The notes below the pieces were generated by a model. It searched no databases. It had not been told where the DNA came from and worked only from the letters and a program-made list of their open reading frames with translations. A stretch of DNA of 64,000 bases from NCBI RefSeq assembly GCF_900115695.1, contig NZ_FOXK01000001.1, forward strand, positions 62,001-126,000, given 5' to 3'. Both the position numbers and the translations under genes were made by a program. The DNA is from Ectopseudomonas toyotomiensis. Its GTDB lineage: Bacteria > Pseudomonadota > Gammaproteobacteria > Pseudomonadales > Pseudomonadaceae. This document shows positions 18,390 to 27,394 of the stretch, piece by piece (positions within the stretch are counted from its first letter, which is position 1; every line of letters begins with the position of its first letter).

Positions 18390-18965
18390 CTACTTCCAGG
18401 CGCAATAACACCCCACCGCCAACCCACTGGCCAGCGACACATGGCGCCCCTGGGTCAGCGCATCGAGCACCGGCTCGACGAAGCTGTTGCTGGAATTGCA
18501 TACCAGCCCCTCGCTGTAAGGGCCGGCATAAGCCAGGTTGCCGTCGCGATCCCAGATCGCCAGGGCCGGGCTGGCCGGCAGCGCCTCCATGCCCTCGATC
18601 CCCGGCAGGGGCTTCATCCGCCCACGCAGGAACGGCGCGATCTCACCTGTGCTGCCCGGCCTCTGCACGCTGTAGAACTCGACATCGGCATTGCGATGCA
18701 GGCCGATCAGATAGCGCAGGTGCGCGTCGGTTTCCGCGTTGCAGGGGCAATCCGGGTCCCAGAAGTGCACCACGCGAATGGGACCAGGGCCAGCCAGTTC
18801 AGGCGGCAGCTTCAGCTCACCCTGACCGAAGATCACCGTCTGCTCGGCATAGGGCCGCAAATAAGCCGCGCCGCTAAGCCACCAGATCAGCACCACGATG
18901 CCCAGCGCCAATACGCAGAAGCCCACCACCAGATGCTTGAAGCTCAGGCGCTTGAGTAGGTTCAT
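18390..18965 (-). CDS. DUF6436-like membrane-anchored thioredoxin-fold protein
   Basis: A 191-residue protein with one N-terminal transmembrane anchor (about residues 11-31) and a C-terminal domain that looks thioredoxin-like. The segment VVHFWDPDCPCNAETDAHL places Cys73 and Cys75 (CPC, not CxxC) after the first strand, and the middle NLAYAGPYSEG resembles a cis-proline region. Two more cysteines sit at the C-terminus (GCYCAW). It may have a periplasmic redox role. The ATG at 18965 overlaps the upstream gene's stop by 4 bases (ATGA), so the two are co-translated. Family recognition is by overall pattern, so confidence in the name is moderate. Confidence 0.65.
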   Translation of the reverse strand: MNLLKRLSFKHLVVGFCVLALGIVVLIWWLSGAAYLRPYAEQTVIFGQGELKLPPELAGPGPIRVVHFWDPDCPCNAETDAHLRYLIGLHRNADVEFYSVQRPGSTGEIAPFLRGRMKPLPGIEGMEALPASPALAIWDRDGNLAYAGPYSEGLVCNSSNSFVEPVLDALTQGRHVSLASGLAVGCYCAWK

Positions 18966-19225
18966 GGCTGATGGCCGAACTTGCGCAGGAACTGCTTCTC
19001 CATCTCCTGGCAACTTTCCTCGGTGAAACTGCGCTCGGTGGCCTGCGCGCTCTTCCAGCAGGCCTCGATGGCCGTGCGCTCGCCGGCTTCGATCTGGCTG
19101 TCCTGCGGGCGGGTCATGATGTAGATCAGCCCGGCGAAAATCAGTACGACAAAGGCCAGGCCGACCAGGAACAGGCCCAGGCAGCCACGGCGCCCCAGCC
19201 CAGAGTTTTCTTCACTTGCGCTCAT
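18962..19225 (-). CDS. Small single-pass membrane protein
   Basis: An 87-residue protein with a cytoplasmic N-terminus (MSASEENSGLGRRG), one strong transmembrane helix at about residues 18-38 (CLGLFLVGLAFVVLIFAGLIYIM) and a charged C-terminal part with two cysteines (ACWKSAQATERSFTEESCQEME). The start at 19225 has GAGAAAG just upstream; a longer version from 19243 is possible. It is coupled by a 4-base ATGA overlap to the DUF6436-like gene, so the pair probably act together in the envelope. No known function. Confidence 0.65.
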   Translation of the reverse strand: MSASEENSGLGRRGCLGLFLVGLAFVVLIFAGLIYIMTRPQDSQIEAGERTAIEACWKSAQATERSFTEESCQEMEKQFLRKFGHQP

Positions 19226-19288
19226 CTTTCTCGGTTTCCGCATTCATCAGTGGGTAGCTCGCCCCAGTACCGGGGCGAGCGCCGATCA

Positions 19289-22200
19289 TCAACCTTCAAC
19301 CAGCGTCCACTGCTTGCTCAGGCGCTTGTCCGATACCGCCATCTTGGTGCCCAGTTGCTGGGCGAACAGCGACACGCGGTATTCCTCCAGCATCCAGCGA
19401 TACAGCGTGAGCTGCGGGTCGCGCTTGCCTTCCTGGGCATGTTTGGCAGCACGCGCCTGGTACTGTTCCCAATAGCCGGTCAGCTCGCCCGCCCATACGC
19501 GGTCGCGCTGTACCTGCGCGCCGACCTTGTCCAGGCGCTGTTCGATGGCCTTGAGATAGCGCGGAATCTCCTTGAGCCACTCGCCCGGCGTTTCGCGCAC
19601 GAAGCCGGCATAGACCAGGTTGGCCAGTTGCTGCTTGATGTCGTTGAGCGCCATGGCCTGGGCCAGGTCGATCTTGCCCTTGAAGCGCTTCTGCAGGCCA
19701 TGGTGCAACTTGAGGATTTCCAGCACCAGGCGGGCGATGCGCTCAGCATGCGCCGTCCAGTCGCCACGCTTGCGCTCGGCCAGTTGCGCCAAGGCCGCAC
19801 CGTCGCGCGGCAGCGTGGCCTCACCTTCGAGGATGCAGGCATCCAGGCTGGCCAGCAGAATGTCCTCGACCAACGCCTCGACACGGCCGATGTCGCGATA
19901 CAGCAGGCCCAACTCGGTCAGCCCCGGCAGCTTGCCGCGCAGGAACTTGGCCTGCTCGGCCAGTTGCTGCAGCAGCAGGCGTTGCAACGCTCGGCGGTGC
20001 TGGAAGTCGGCCTCGGCCTGGGTCGGGAAGCGTCCTTCCTTCACTACCCCGCCCTCTTCCACCAGCGCCGGGTAGACGGTCATGGAAAGCCCGGCGATCT
20101 TCTGCTGGGCCTTCTCGGCCACCTCGGCGAAGGCCTTGGCCTCCACCGCTTTCGGCTTGTCGCTCTGCTGCGGGATGGCCAAGGCGGCCTGGCTGGCCTC
20201 GGCGAAACGAGCGGTCAGCTCGGCCAGGTCGCGGCCTTCACCGAGGAACTTGCCGCGCGCATCCACCACCTCGATATTCATCTTCAGGTGGTTTTCGATG
20301 CTTTCGGCCGCTTCCGCCCAGGCCTCGTCGGATACCCGCGCGCCCGTCATGCGCAGCAGCTCATGACCGAGGGCCTGTGGCAACGAACCCTGGCCAAACA
20401 CCAGCTTGTCCAGCGCGGCGCCGACGAAGTCCGGCACCGGCACGAAGTTCTTGCGTAGCGCCTTGGGCAGGCCGCGCACCAGGGCGATACACTTGGCTTC
20501 CAGCAGGCCTGGCACCAGCCACTCCAGGCGCTCGGGTTGCAGCTGCGGCAACAGCGGCGCCGGCACGCGCAGGGTCACGCCGTCACGCGGGTGATTGGGC
20601 TCGAAGTGATAGCTCAGCGGCAACTGCAGCTCGCCGATGCGCAAGGTGTCCGGGTACTGCGCGGCGGTGATTTCCTTGGCATCGCGGGCCAGGGCGTCTT
20701 CCTCGCGCATGATCAGCAGTTGCGGGTCGGCGGCGCTGCCCTTCTTGTACCAGCTCTCGAAACTCGCGGCCTGGTAGATGTCCTGCGGAATGCGCGCCTC
20801 GTAGTAGCCGAACAGGGTTTCCTCGTCGGCGAGAATGTCGCGGCGGCGCGACTTGGCCTCCAGCTCGTCGAGGCGTTCGAGCAACTGGCGGTTGGCGGTC
20901 AGGCAGCGCACGCGGCTGTTGATCTCGCCGCGCACCAGGCCCTCGCGAATGAACATCTCGCGCGCCACCGGCGGGTCGATGGGGCCGTAATGCACCGGGC
21001 GACGACCGACGATGATCATGCCGTACAGGGTGACCTGCTCGTACGCCACCACCTGGCCGCGCTTCTTCTCCCAGTGCGGTTCCAGATGGTTCTTCTTCAC
21101 CAGATGCCCCGCCAGTGGCTCGATCCAGTCCGGCTCGATCTTCGCCACCATACGGGCGAACAGCTTGGTGGTTTCCACCAGCTCGGCGGCCATCACCCAG
21201 TTAGGCTTCTTACGCCCGATCACGCTCGATGGATGAATCCAGAAACGTCGCTGGCGCGCGCCGAGGTAGTCACCCTCCTCGGTCTTCTGGCCGATCTGGC
21301 TGAGCAGGCCGGCGAGAATTGCCTTGTGCACGGCGGCGTAGTTCTTCGCCCGCACCGCCGCCTCGCTAGCCTCGGCCTGCTGACGAGCGATGGCGTTGAC
21401 GCGGGTGTCCTTGGTCGGCTGCGGCGTGTTCGCCGTTTGCTCGCCCTGCGCTTCCGAGCGGTTCTGGCTGCCCTTGCCCAGCAGTTGCAGGTCACGGGCG
21501 ATCAGCACCAGTTGCCGGTGCGCATCGCGCCATTCGCGCAGGCGCATGTAGTTGAGGAAGTTCTTCTTGCACCAGGTGCGCAGCGGGTTGCTGCCCAGCT
21601 CCTGGCGCTTCTCCTCGAAACCGCGCCACAGATTGATCAACGCGGCGAAGTCGGAATCGACATCCTTCCACTGTGCGTGCGCCTGGTCGGCGGCCTGCTG
21701 GCGATCCATCGGTCGCTCGCGCGGGTCCTGCACCGACAGCGCGGCGGCGACGATGAGGATTTCCTCCAGACTGCCCTGCTTGGCACCTTCCAGCACCATG
21801 CGCCCCAGACGCGGGTCGATGGGCAGGCGTGCCAGTTGCCGGCCGATGGGCGTGAGCTGGCTTTCGCGGTTGACCGCCGACAGCTCCTGCAACAGGTTGA
21901 AGCCATCGCTGATGGCCTTGCCATCTGGCGGCTCGATAAAGGGGAAGTCCTCGATACTGCCCAGGCGCAGGTGCAGCATCTGCAGAATCACCGCCGCCAG
22001 GTTGGTGCGCAGAATCTCCGGGTCGGTAAATTCCGGGCGGCCGAGAAAATCCTCCTCGCTGTACAAACGAATGCAGATGCCCGGCTCGACCCGCCCGCAG
22101 CGGCCCTTGCGCTGGTTGGCGCTGGCCTGCGACACCGGCTCGATGGGCAGGCGCTGCACCTTGGCGCGGTAGCTGTAGCGGCTGATACGCGCCGTGCCGC

Positions 22201-23305
22201 TGTCGATCACGTAGCGGATGCCCGGCACGGTCAGCGAGGTTTCCGCGACGTTGGTGGCCAGCACGATCTTGCGTCCGGCCATGGGCGCGAAAATCTTCTG
22301 TTGCTCGGCCGGCGTCAGCCGTGCATACAGCGGCAGCACCTCGGTAAAACGCAGGTTGGCCTTGCGCAGCACCTCGGCCGCCTCGCGAATCTCGCGCTCA
22401 CCGGGCAGGAACACCAGCACATCGCCGGGGCGCTTGCCCACGCTGCGCTCGTGCTCGGCGATCTCGTCCAGCGCGGCAAGAATGCCCTGGTCGATGGACA
22501 GGTCATCGAGCAGACGCTCGCCCTCCTCGTCCACCTCCGCCGCCAACGGGCGATACCAGGTTTCCACCGGATAGGTGCGACCGGACACCTCGATGATCGG
22601 CGCGTCATTGAAGTGCTTGCTGAACCGCTCCAGATCGATGGTCGCCGACGTGATGATCAGCTTCAGCTCCGGGCGACGCGGCAGCAGGGTCTTCAGGTAG
22701 CCGAGCAGGAAGTCGATATTGAGGCTACGTTCGTGCGCCTCGTCGACGATGATGGTGTCGTACTTTTCCAGAAAGCGATCGTGCTGGGTTTCGGCGAGCA
22801 GGATGCCGTCGGTCATCAGCTTGATCAGCGTGCCGTCCTTGCTCTGATCCTCGAAACGCACCTGATAACCGACCAACTCGCCCAGCGGCGTACCGATCTC
22901 TTCCGCTACCCGAGTCGCCACACTGCGCGCTGCCAGGCGGCGCGGCTGGGTATGGCCGATCAGCCCATGCACGCCACGGCCCAGCTCCAGGCAGATCTTC
23001 GGTAACTGCGTGGTCTTGCCCGAACCGGTCTCACCGGCGATCACCACCACCTGGCTCTTTTCCAGCGCGGCCTTGATTTCGTCGCGCTTGGCGGCAATCG
23101 GCAGCGCATCGTCGTAACGCATCGCCGGGATGCTCGCCCTGCGTGCCGCCACCTTGTCGCTGGACGCCTGAAAACGCTCCAGCCACTGCGCCAGTTTGGC
23201 CTCGTCGGGATGCTTCTGCAGCTCATGCAACTGCCGGCGCAAGCGATGGCGCTCGGCAATCATTACGTGGTCGAGGTTGTTCTGCAGCGTGGCGAGGTCA
23301 GTCAT
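19289..23305 (-). CDS. hrpA: ATP-dependent RNA helicase HrpA
   Basis: A 1338-residue DEAH-box helicase, close to the 1300 residues of E. coli HrpA. Walker A GETGSGKT is at residues 91-98 and the DEAH box at 188-191 (VDEAHERSL). The SAT motif is in IITSATIDLERF, and motif VI appears as QRKGRCGRVEPG. The ratchet/OB-fold domains follow, with the long C-terminal DUF3418 region typical of HrpA rather than the shorter HrpB. It is cytosolic; in E. coli it rescues collided ribosomes and processes fimbrial mRNA. It stands alone, flanked downstream by small membrane protein genes and upstream by the AT-rich NA37 module. Confidence 0.96.
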   Translation of the reverse strand: MTDLATLQNNLDHVMIAERHRLRRQLHELQKHPDEAKLAQWLERFQASSDKVAARRASIPAMRYDDALPIAAKRDEIKAALEKSQVVVIAGETGSGKTTQLPKICLELGRGVHGLIGHTQPRRLAARSVATRVAEEIGTPLGELVGYQVRFEDQSKDGTLIKLMTDGILLAETQHDRFLEKYDTIIVDEAHERSLNIDFLLGYLKTLLPRRPELKLIITSATIDLERFSKHFNDAPIIEVSGRTYPVETWYRPLAAEVDEEGERLLDDLSIDQGILAALDEIAEHERSVGKRPGDVLVFLPGEREIREAAEVLRKANLRFTEVLPLYARLTPAEQQKIFAPMAGRKIVLATNVAETSLTVPGIRYVIDSGTARISRYSYRAKVQRLPIEPVSQASANQRKGRCGRVEPGICIRLYSEEDFLGRPEFTDPEILRTNLAAVILQMLHLRLGSIEDFPFIEPPDGKAISDGFNLLQELSAVNRESQLTPIGRQLARLPIDPRLGRMVLEGAKQGSLEEILIVAAALSVQDPRERPMDRQQAADQAHAQWKDVDSDFAALINLWRGFEEKRQELGSNPLRTWCKKNFLNYMRLREWRDAHRQLVLIARDLQLLGKGSQNRSEAQGEQTANTPQPTKDTRVNAIARQQAEASEAAVRAKNYAAVHKAILAGLLSQIGQKTEEGDYLGARQRRFWIHPSSVIGRKKPNWVMAAELVETTKLFARMVAKIEPDWIEPLAGHLVKKNHLEPHWEKKRGQVVAYEQVTLYGMIIVGRRPVHYGPIDPPVAREMFIREGLVRGEINSRVRCLTANRQLLERLDELEAKSRRRDILADEETLFGYYEARIPQDIYQAASFESWYKKGSAADPQLLIMREEDALARDAKEITAAQYPDTLRIGELQLPLSYHFEPNHPRDGVTLRVPAPLLPQLQPERLEWLVPGLLEAKCIALVRGLPKALRKNFVPVPDFVGAALDKLVFGQGSLPQALGHELLRMTGARVSDEAWAEAAESIENHLKMNIEVVDARGKFLGEGRDLAELTARFAEASQAALAIPQQSDKPKAVEAKAFAEVAEKAQQKIAGLSMTVYPALVEEGGVVKEGRFPTQAEADFQHRRALQRLLLQQLAEQAKFLRGKLPGLTELGLLYRDIGRVEALVEDILLASLDACILEGEATLPRDGAALAQLAERKRGDWTAHAERIARLVLEILKLHHGLQKRFKGKIDLAQAMALNDIKQQLANLVYAGFVRETPGEWLKEIPRYLKAIEQRLDKVGAQVQRDRVWAGELTGYWEQYQARAAKHAQEGKRDPQLTLYRWMLEEYRVSLFAQQLGTKMAVSDKRLSKQWTLVEG

Positions 23306-23410
23306 CTGGATCGGGGCAATCAGGGCAAAGGCGGGATTGTCGCAGATTACGGCTTATGGCGGGCAGGCTGTAACGCAGTGGAAGAGCGCGGAATAAAGGC
23401 GTAAGGGTGT

Positions 23411-23434
23411 GGCGGCTTTCGGCAAAAAGCCGCC
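23411..23434. terminator. Hairpin between the NA37 module and hrpA
   Basis: GGCGGCTTT and AAAGCCGCC pair perfectly across a 6-base loop. It lies about 95 bases downstream of the membrane-protein stop (23529) and 106 bases upstream of the hrpA start. There is no clear U-run on the minus strand, so it is a candidate terminator or boundary element only. Nothing else is recognisable in 23306-23528. Confidence 0.4.
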
Positions 23435-23528
23435 TCCTGATAACCAATATAGCGGTCTGCCCCTGTTATTCAGACGCTTTTTAGCAGGCTAGAGGCCTTG
23501 CGATGTGCACGCTATCAGGCGATAGCCG

Positions 23529-24728
23529 TCACCCATTGAAAAAGAGTACTACCTTGCTTACAAGAATTACCGCAACGCCCCATACGGGCAACCATGACAC
23601 CTTGCCCAATATTTCGAAAGTATTATTTAACGATTTTACTTGCACATCAAGCTGGGCTGCGGTTTCCGCAAGCAACTCCTGAATTCTTCTAGGGTATGTA
23701 TTCATCCTAGACTCAAAACCTTCAAAAGCCATGGTAAAACTATGCTGAAGCCTTTTTACCTGAAGCTTCTGATTCTTAATCGTTGACAGCAGAATGAACG
23801 AAACAACCACCAACCCAACTGACAACACCCACACTTCCAATGGGTCATTGCTCTTGTATACCAATATAATCCCAGCGACAGACACAGGCAACGCAAGTAA
23901 CTTACCTGCAATATCACCAAGAATTTCGCTTAAGCTCTTCGCATACTCTAACTCAGCGCGAGCGACCTCCTGCCGAACTTTCTCAAATGAAAACCCATGA
24001 ACATAAGACTGAAGATTAATTCGGTATTGAGAAAGAATTTTACTCCACTCTTGAACTACAACCATGAATGGATTACCACAGTCCCCGGCCGCATCTAAAA
24101 CATCAGCTATGGACAACCTGAACATCATCACGCGCTCAAACAGGTTAGGCTTGCTGGAATTTTTAGGGTGGAGAATCTGCTCCAGTAGGTCTAAATGCTT
24201 CAGACGTACCTCTGCCATTTCAGGAGTAACCTTCGTAGCAATCAGGAACGTGCGCGGAGGCTTCACTCCATCTTGAGGTAAGGCGAAAAACAGATTGAAA
24301 AAGGCCCGATTCGTCTCCCGATCAACCCCTATCGCCAGCTCCGAGAGCAGATGCACCAGCCTACAGACCTTCTTGAGGTTTGCTATCGGCTCAGGTGCAT
24401 TCTCATCTGAAAACATCCAATCCAGATCTACTATGTAGATGTTTTCAGGAAAAACGCCTTTATTAATAGAGGTGCTACCAGCCAAGAGCGCCTTGATATC
24501 TGGAAAGAACTTACCATACTCATTAGATGGTAGCTTAAAAGTAAATGAGCACCCTTTTTCAGGCGAAGCCTCCACTTCCAAAAAACGGCCAAAGTGCTGA
24601 GGTAAATCTTTCAGAGCTTCAAGCTTATCCGCAAGGCCTTTGTCGTACCCTCCCTCATAGGAAAAGGCGCCATCTACAACTGGCTTACGACCTGTTGATC
24701 TGTATAAATCAACGACCTTAGCGAACAT
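23529..24728 (-). CDS. Uncharacterised three-helix membrane protein, partner of NA37 protein
   Basis: A 399-residue protein I do not recognise. A soluble N-terminal part (about residues 1-270) is rich in charged helices and contains YIVDLDWMF and FNLFFALPQDG. A helical hairpin follows in the membrane (about 276-291 LLALPVSVAGIILVYK and 298-315 EVWVLSVGLVVVSFILL). A cytoplasmic helical linker (about 320-375) precedes a last transmembrane helix at the C-terminus (378-396). No nuclease, ATPase or protease motif is seen. The ATG overlaps the TAA of the NA37 gene by one base (TAATG), so the two are translationally coupled. The region is AT-rich compared with neighbours, with rare codons such as ATA and AGA, suggesting acquisition. 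A membrane effector or sensor is inferred. Confidence 0.75.
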   Translation of the reverse strand: MFAKVVDLYRSTGRKPVVDGAFSYEGGYDKGLADKLEALKDLPQHFGRFLEVEASPEKGCSFTFKLPSNEYGKFFPDIKALLAGSTSINKGVFPENIYIVDLDWMFSDENAPEPIANLKKVCRLVHLLSELAIGVDRETNRAFFNLFFALPQDGVKPPRTFLIATKVTPEMAEVRLKHLDLLEQILHPKNSSKPNLFERVMMFRLSIADVLDAAGDCGNPFMVVVQEWSKILSQYRINLQSYVHGFSFEKVRQEVARAELEYAKSLSEILGDIAGKLLALPVSVAGIILVYKSNDPLEVWVLSVGLVVVSFILLSTIKNQKLQVKRLQHSFTMAFEGFESRMNTYPRRIQELLAETAAQLDVQVKSLNNTFEILGKVSWLPVWGVAVILVSKVVLFFNG

Positions 24729-25870
24729 TATTTATCCCTGCTTGCTATCTCTTCTTCAACCAGAGATATTAGAGAATCAGGCAAATTATTCAAGACCAAC
24801 CTCTTAGCCCCCTCATCATAAAATACGTCCGCAACTTCCTCCTTGCCTAAGGCGCCGCGCTCGAATTGAATGGACCAACTTGCAGCCTCAGATTTAATTC
24901 GAGTCTTCTCTTTAAGACCTTTTGCGTTAACAGAGAACTCTACCGGAACCTTATATTTCTCATCATTAAGAAAATCCTTAATCTCTTCAATATGCTCAGC
25001 GAGATCCTCGGGCACATTTTTTATAGCCGCGAGGCAAACACCATCCAGTCGCGCTGGCTTTTTATCTTCCAGCTGTTTTTCGAGGTACTTAATTACCGCC
25101 TCTTTAGCTTTGTAGCTAAACCCCTTTAGCGCTGGCTTGGACTGGAAGAACGCGACTACAGCATCGATTGCTCCTTTCGTAGCCCTGCCAGATGCAACGC
25201 CTTTCACACACCCAAGCGCGTAGATGAAATAGTCAGACGCTTGGCTGTCTCTCCCGCGGCTTACGAAGCACAGGTAAGTCGTATCAATACGCTCTTCCAG
25301 GGCTTCTTTAGCCTCCGCGTCATCCTCAATTTCAGCCTCTTCCTGAGCAAGCTGGTGCGTGATGTATGCAAAGTCATTAACGTTGATACGGGCAGCCTGC
25401 TGGACCTTATTCAGATCAATTTCCTGAATCTCTTTGGGTACATAGTTCTCATCGAGCTGGATACCTCCCCTCTGCTTCATGCTGGCGACCAGGAAGAACT
25501 GGGAACCTTGGGACTCATATAGAGCACACAGGATATGGCCACCGGTCGACAGCACGCGCTTTGCTGCCTGCTCAACCAGTTGATCCATCACAAGATGTGA
25601 GAGCGAAAGAAATGCTGTAGTGTCAGACAGGTTGTCGGTGTACGCATCAAAGGCAGCAGGGAAAGGCCCTTGTCGCTCGTCATTGGAAAACTGGCCGTAA
25701 ACAACGCTATTGCCAGTGGTGCCAATCAGACCATTAATGCCTTGCGCCAACGCGATTAGCGCCCGGTTCTCAGTATCTAGAACGATGTCTTTTTTGACGA
25801 CCTTACCAATCACGTCGGTGTGAGCTTCTTTGGTGAAGCTGTGGATGATGGCGTGCTTGAGGACAAACAT
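24728..25870 (-). CDS. NA37-type nucleoid-associated protein (NdpA/YejK-like), accessory
   Basis: A 380-residue protein resembling the 37-kD nucleoid-associated protein family (NA37, E. coli YejK). The pattern is a short N-terminal strand-helix (FVLKHAIIHSFTK), DTENRALIALAQGINGLIGT, then SLSHLVMDQLVEQAAKRVLSTGGHILCALYE and FFLVASMKQRGGIQLDENYVP; only local segments match my memory of the family. The acidic DEIL-type middle (EEAEIEDDAEAKEALEER) and a FSYKAKEAVIKYLEKQ segment follow. An in-frame ATG exists at 25939 without a ribosome-binding site; ATG 25870 has AAGGA at 7-base spacing and is preferred. It is coupled to the membrane protein downstream. The AT-rich composition and unusual partner mark it as accessory, not the housekeeping yejK. 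Confidence 0.72.
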   Translation of the reverse strand: MFVLKHAIIHSFTKEAHTDVIGKVVKKDIVLDTENRALIALAQGINGLIGTTGNSVVYGQFSNDERQGPFPAAFDAYTDNLSDTTAFLSLSHLVMDQLVEQAAKRVLSTGGHILCALYESQGSQFFLVASMKQRGGIQLDENYVPKEIQEIDLNKVQQAARINVNDFAYITHQLAQEEAEIEDDAEAKEALEERIDTTYLCFVSRGRDSQASDYFIYALGCVKGVASGRATKGAIDAVVAFFQSKPALKGFSYKAKEAVIKYLEKQLEDKKPARLDGVCLAAIKNVPEDLAEHIEEIKDFLNDEKYKVPVEFSVNAKGLKEKTRIKSEAASWSIQFERGALGKEEVADVFYDEGAKRLVLNNLPDSLISLVEEEIASRDK

Positions 25871-25980
25871 TTGGAGATCCTTCTCTGGATGGTCTTCCAT
25901 AGTGTCATAGCGATACCATAGCAAGAACTGTATATCCATACAGATAAATATATCAAATAATCATCTCAAGTCTCTAGCGC

Positions 25981-26105
25981 GTAGGGCGGATTCAGGAGCG
26001 CCAGCGAACAGTCCGCCAGTCCATACCAAGCCTGGCAGCACGACGCTCCAGCGAAACTCCCTTGGCGTACTGCTTCCGAGCGGCCGGCGTCCCGGTACGC
26101 CCTAC
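25981..26105. repeat. Complex GTAGGGCGG...CGCCCTAC element, copy A
   Basis: A 125-base extragenic element bounded by GTAGGGCGG and CGCCCTAC in inverted orientation. The left end is a REP-like palindrome (GGCGGATTCAGG ... AACAGTCCGCC), and the middle shares AGCCTGGCAGCACGACG and TCCAGCGAAA with copy B. It lies between the NA37 gene and the MFS gene, at the right edge of the AT-rich module. Confidence 0.75.
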
Positions 26106-26127
26106 ACCCTAGCAGCCTCACCCCAGA

Positions 26128-27300
26128 TCACCGACATACCACTGCAGCCGCCACCGCCCTGGAACGCCAGGCAAACCCCAGTACCATCAGCAGCCCCAGC
26201 CCGGCCATCGCCGCACCGGCCAGCGAGATCGCCGGGTAGCCCAACCCCGCCTTGATCACCGCACCGCCCAGTGCTGCGCCAATCGCGTTACCCAGATTAA
26301 AGGCGCCGATATTCACCGCCGAGGCCAGGTTGGGCGCGGCCTTGGCGGCTTTCATCACGCGCATTTGCAGCGGCGGCACGATGGCGAAGCTGGCGATGCC
26401 CCAGATCAGGATGGCCACGGCTGCCGGCAGTGGCCAGCGCATCAGCACGGTGAAGGCCAGCAAGACCAGGATCAGCGCACTGAGCGAGACGATCAGGGTG
26501 CGGTCGACGGAGCGATCCGCCGCCTTGCCGCCCCACACGTTGCCCAGCGTCAGGCCGATGCCGTACAGCACCAGCATGGCGGTGATGAAGGCGGTGGACG
26601 CGTGGGTCTCGCTGCTGAGGATCGGCGCGATGTAGGTGAATACGGTGAACATCGCGCTGGAACCGATCACGGTCAGGGCCAAGGCTGCCAGCACCGGGCC
26701 ACGACCCAGCACGCGGATCTCAGCCAGCACGCCGTCGCTTTTCGGTAGCGGCACGTTGGGCAAGGCGAACCACAGCGCGAGCATGGCCAACACGCCCAGG
26801 CCGGTGATGCCCCAGAACGCCGTGCGCCAACCGAGTACCTCACCGAACCAGGCTGCCAGCGGTACGCCGCCGATGGTCGCCAGGGTCAGGCCCATGAACA
26901 TCGCTGCCACCGCTCCGGCGCGTTTGTCCGGTGCGACCACGCTGGCGGCGACGATGGAGCCGACGCCGAAGAAAGCGCCGTGGTTCAACGAGGTCACTAC
27001 CCGCGCGATCAGCAGGCTGGTGTAGTCAGTCGCCAGGGCCGACATCAGGTTGCCCAGGGTGAAGATGGCCATCAGCCCGATCAGCAGGTAGCGCCGGGGA
27101 ATCTTGCCGGTGGTCAGGGTCATCAATGGCGCGCCGAGCAGCACGCCCAGCGCGTAGGCGCTAACCAGCAGGCCGGCAGCCGGAATGGAAACGCCGAGAT
27201 CGCTGGCGATGCCCGGCAACATGCCCATGGGGGCGAACTCGGTAACGCCGATGCCGAAGGCACCGATGGAGAGTGCAACAAGGGGTGGATTGATACGCAT
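26128..27300 (-). CDS. MFS transporter, DHA1 family (AraJ/YdhP-like)
   Basis: A 390-residue major facilitator with 12 predicted helices, resembling the arabinose-efflux/YdhP branch of drug:H+ antiporters. It begins ALSIGAFGIGVTEFAPMGMLPGIA, with the GVTEF motif of this subgroup in helix 1. Motif A occurs as LGAPLMTLTTGKIPRRYLL between helices 2 and 3. The start at 27300 has GGAGACTTCC. It is divergent from the LysR regulator at 27395 with only 94 bases between, so control by that regulator is likely. The substrate is unknown; export of a small organic compound is inferred. Confidence 0.88.
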   Translation of the reverse strand: MRINPPLVALSIGAFGIGVTEFAPMGMLPGIASDLGVSIPAAGLLVSAYALGVLLGAPLMTLTTGKIPRRYLLIGLMAIFTLGNLMSALATDYTSLLIARVVTSLNHGAFFGVGSIVAASVVAPDKRAGAVAAMFMGLTLATIGGVPLAAWFGEVLGWRTAFWGITGLGVLAMLALWFALPNVPLPKSDGVLAEIRVLGRGPVLAALALTVIGSSAMFTVFTYIAPILSSETHASTAFITAMLVLYGIGLTLGNVWGGKAADRSVDRTLIVSLSALILVLLAFTVLMRWPLPAAVAILIWGIASFAIVPPLQMRVMKAAKAAPNLASAVNIGAFNLGNAIGAALGGAVIKAGLGYPAISLAGAAMAGLGLLMVLGFAWRSRAVAAAVVCR

Positions 27301-27394
27301 GGAAGTCTCCTCATCTATGCCGCGAATGCTAGGATCCAAACCTTGACGGCGGTAGATGGCATTTCTGGCAAACACCTTTGCTTACGGAGCACAA

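Noticed and set aside
17997..18501. Short open frames in the cyo upstream region
   Set aside because: They run through REP palindromes, lack ribosome-binding sites and resemble no protein.
18252..18959. Plus-strand frame opposite the DUF6436-like gene
   Set aside because: Antisense to a gene with a clear membrane anchor and ATGA coupling; no independent support.
20537..23005. An 822-codon open frame antisense to hrpA
   Set aside because: It mirrors the helicase gene; composition is His/Gln/Arg-rich as expected from antisense of a GC-rich gene, with no recognisable fold.
23529..25870. Assignment of the NA37 pair as Kiwa
   Set aside because: The layout is similar, but I see no KwaA- or KwaB-like sequence pattern; kept as an unnamed candidate.
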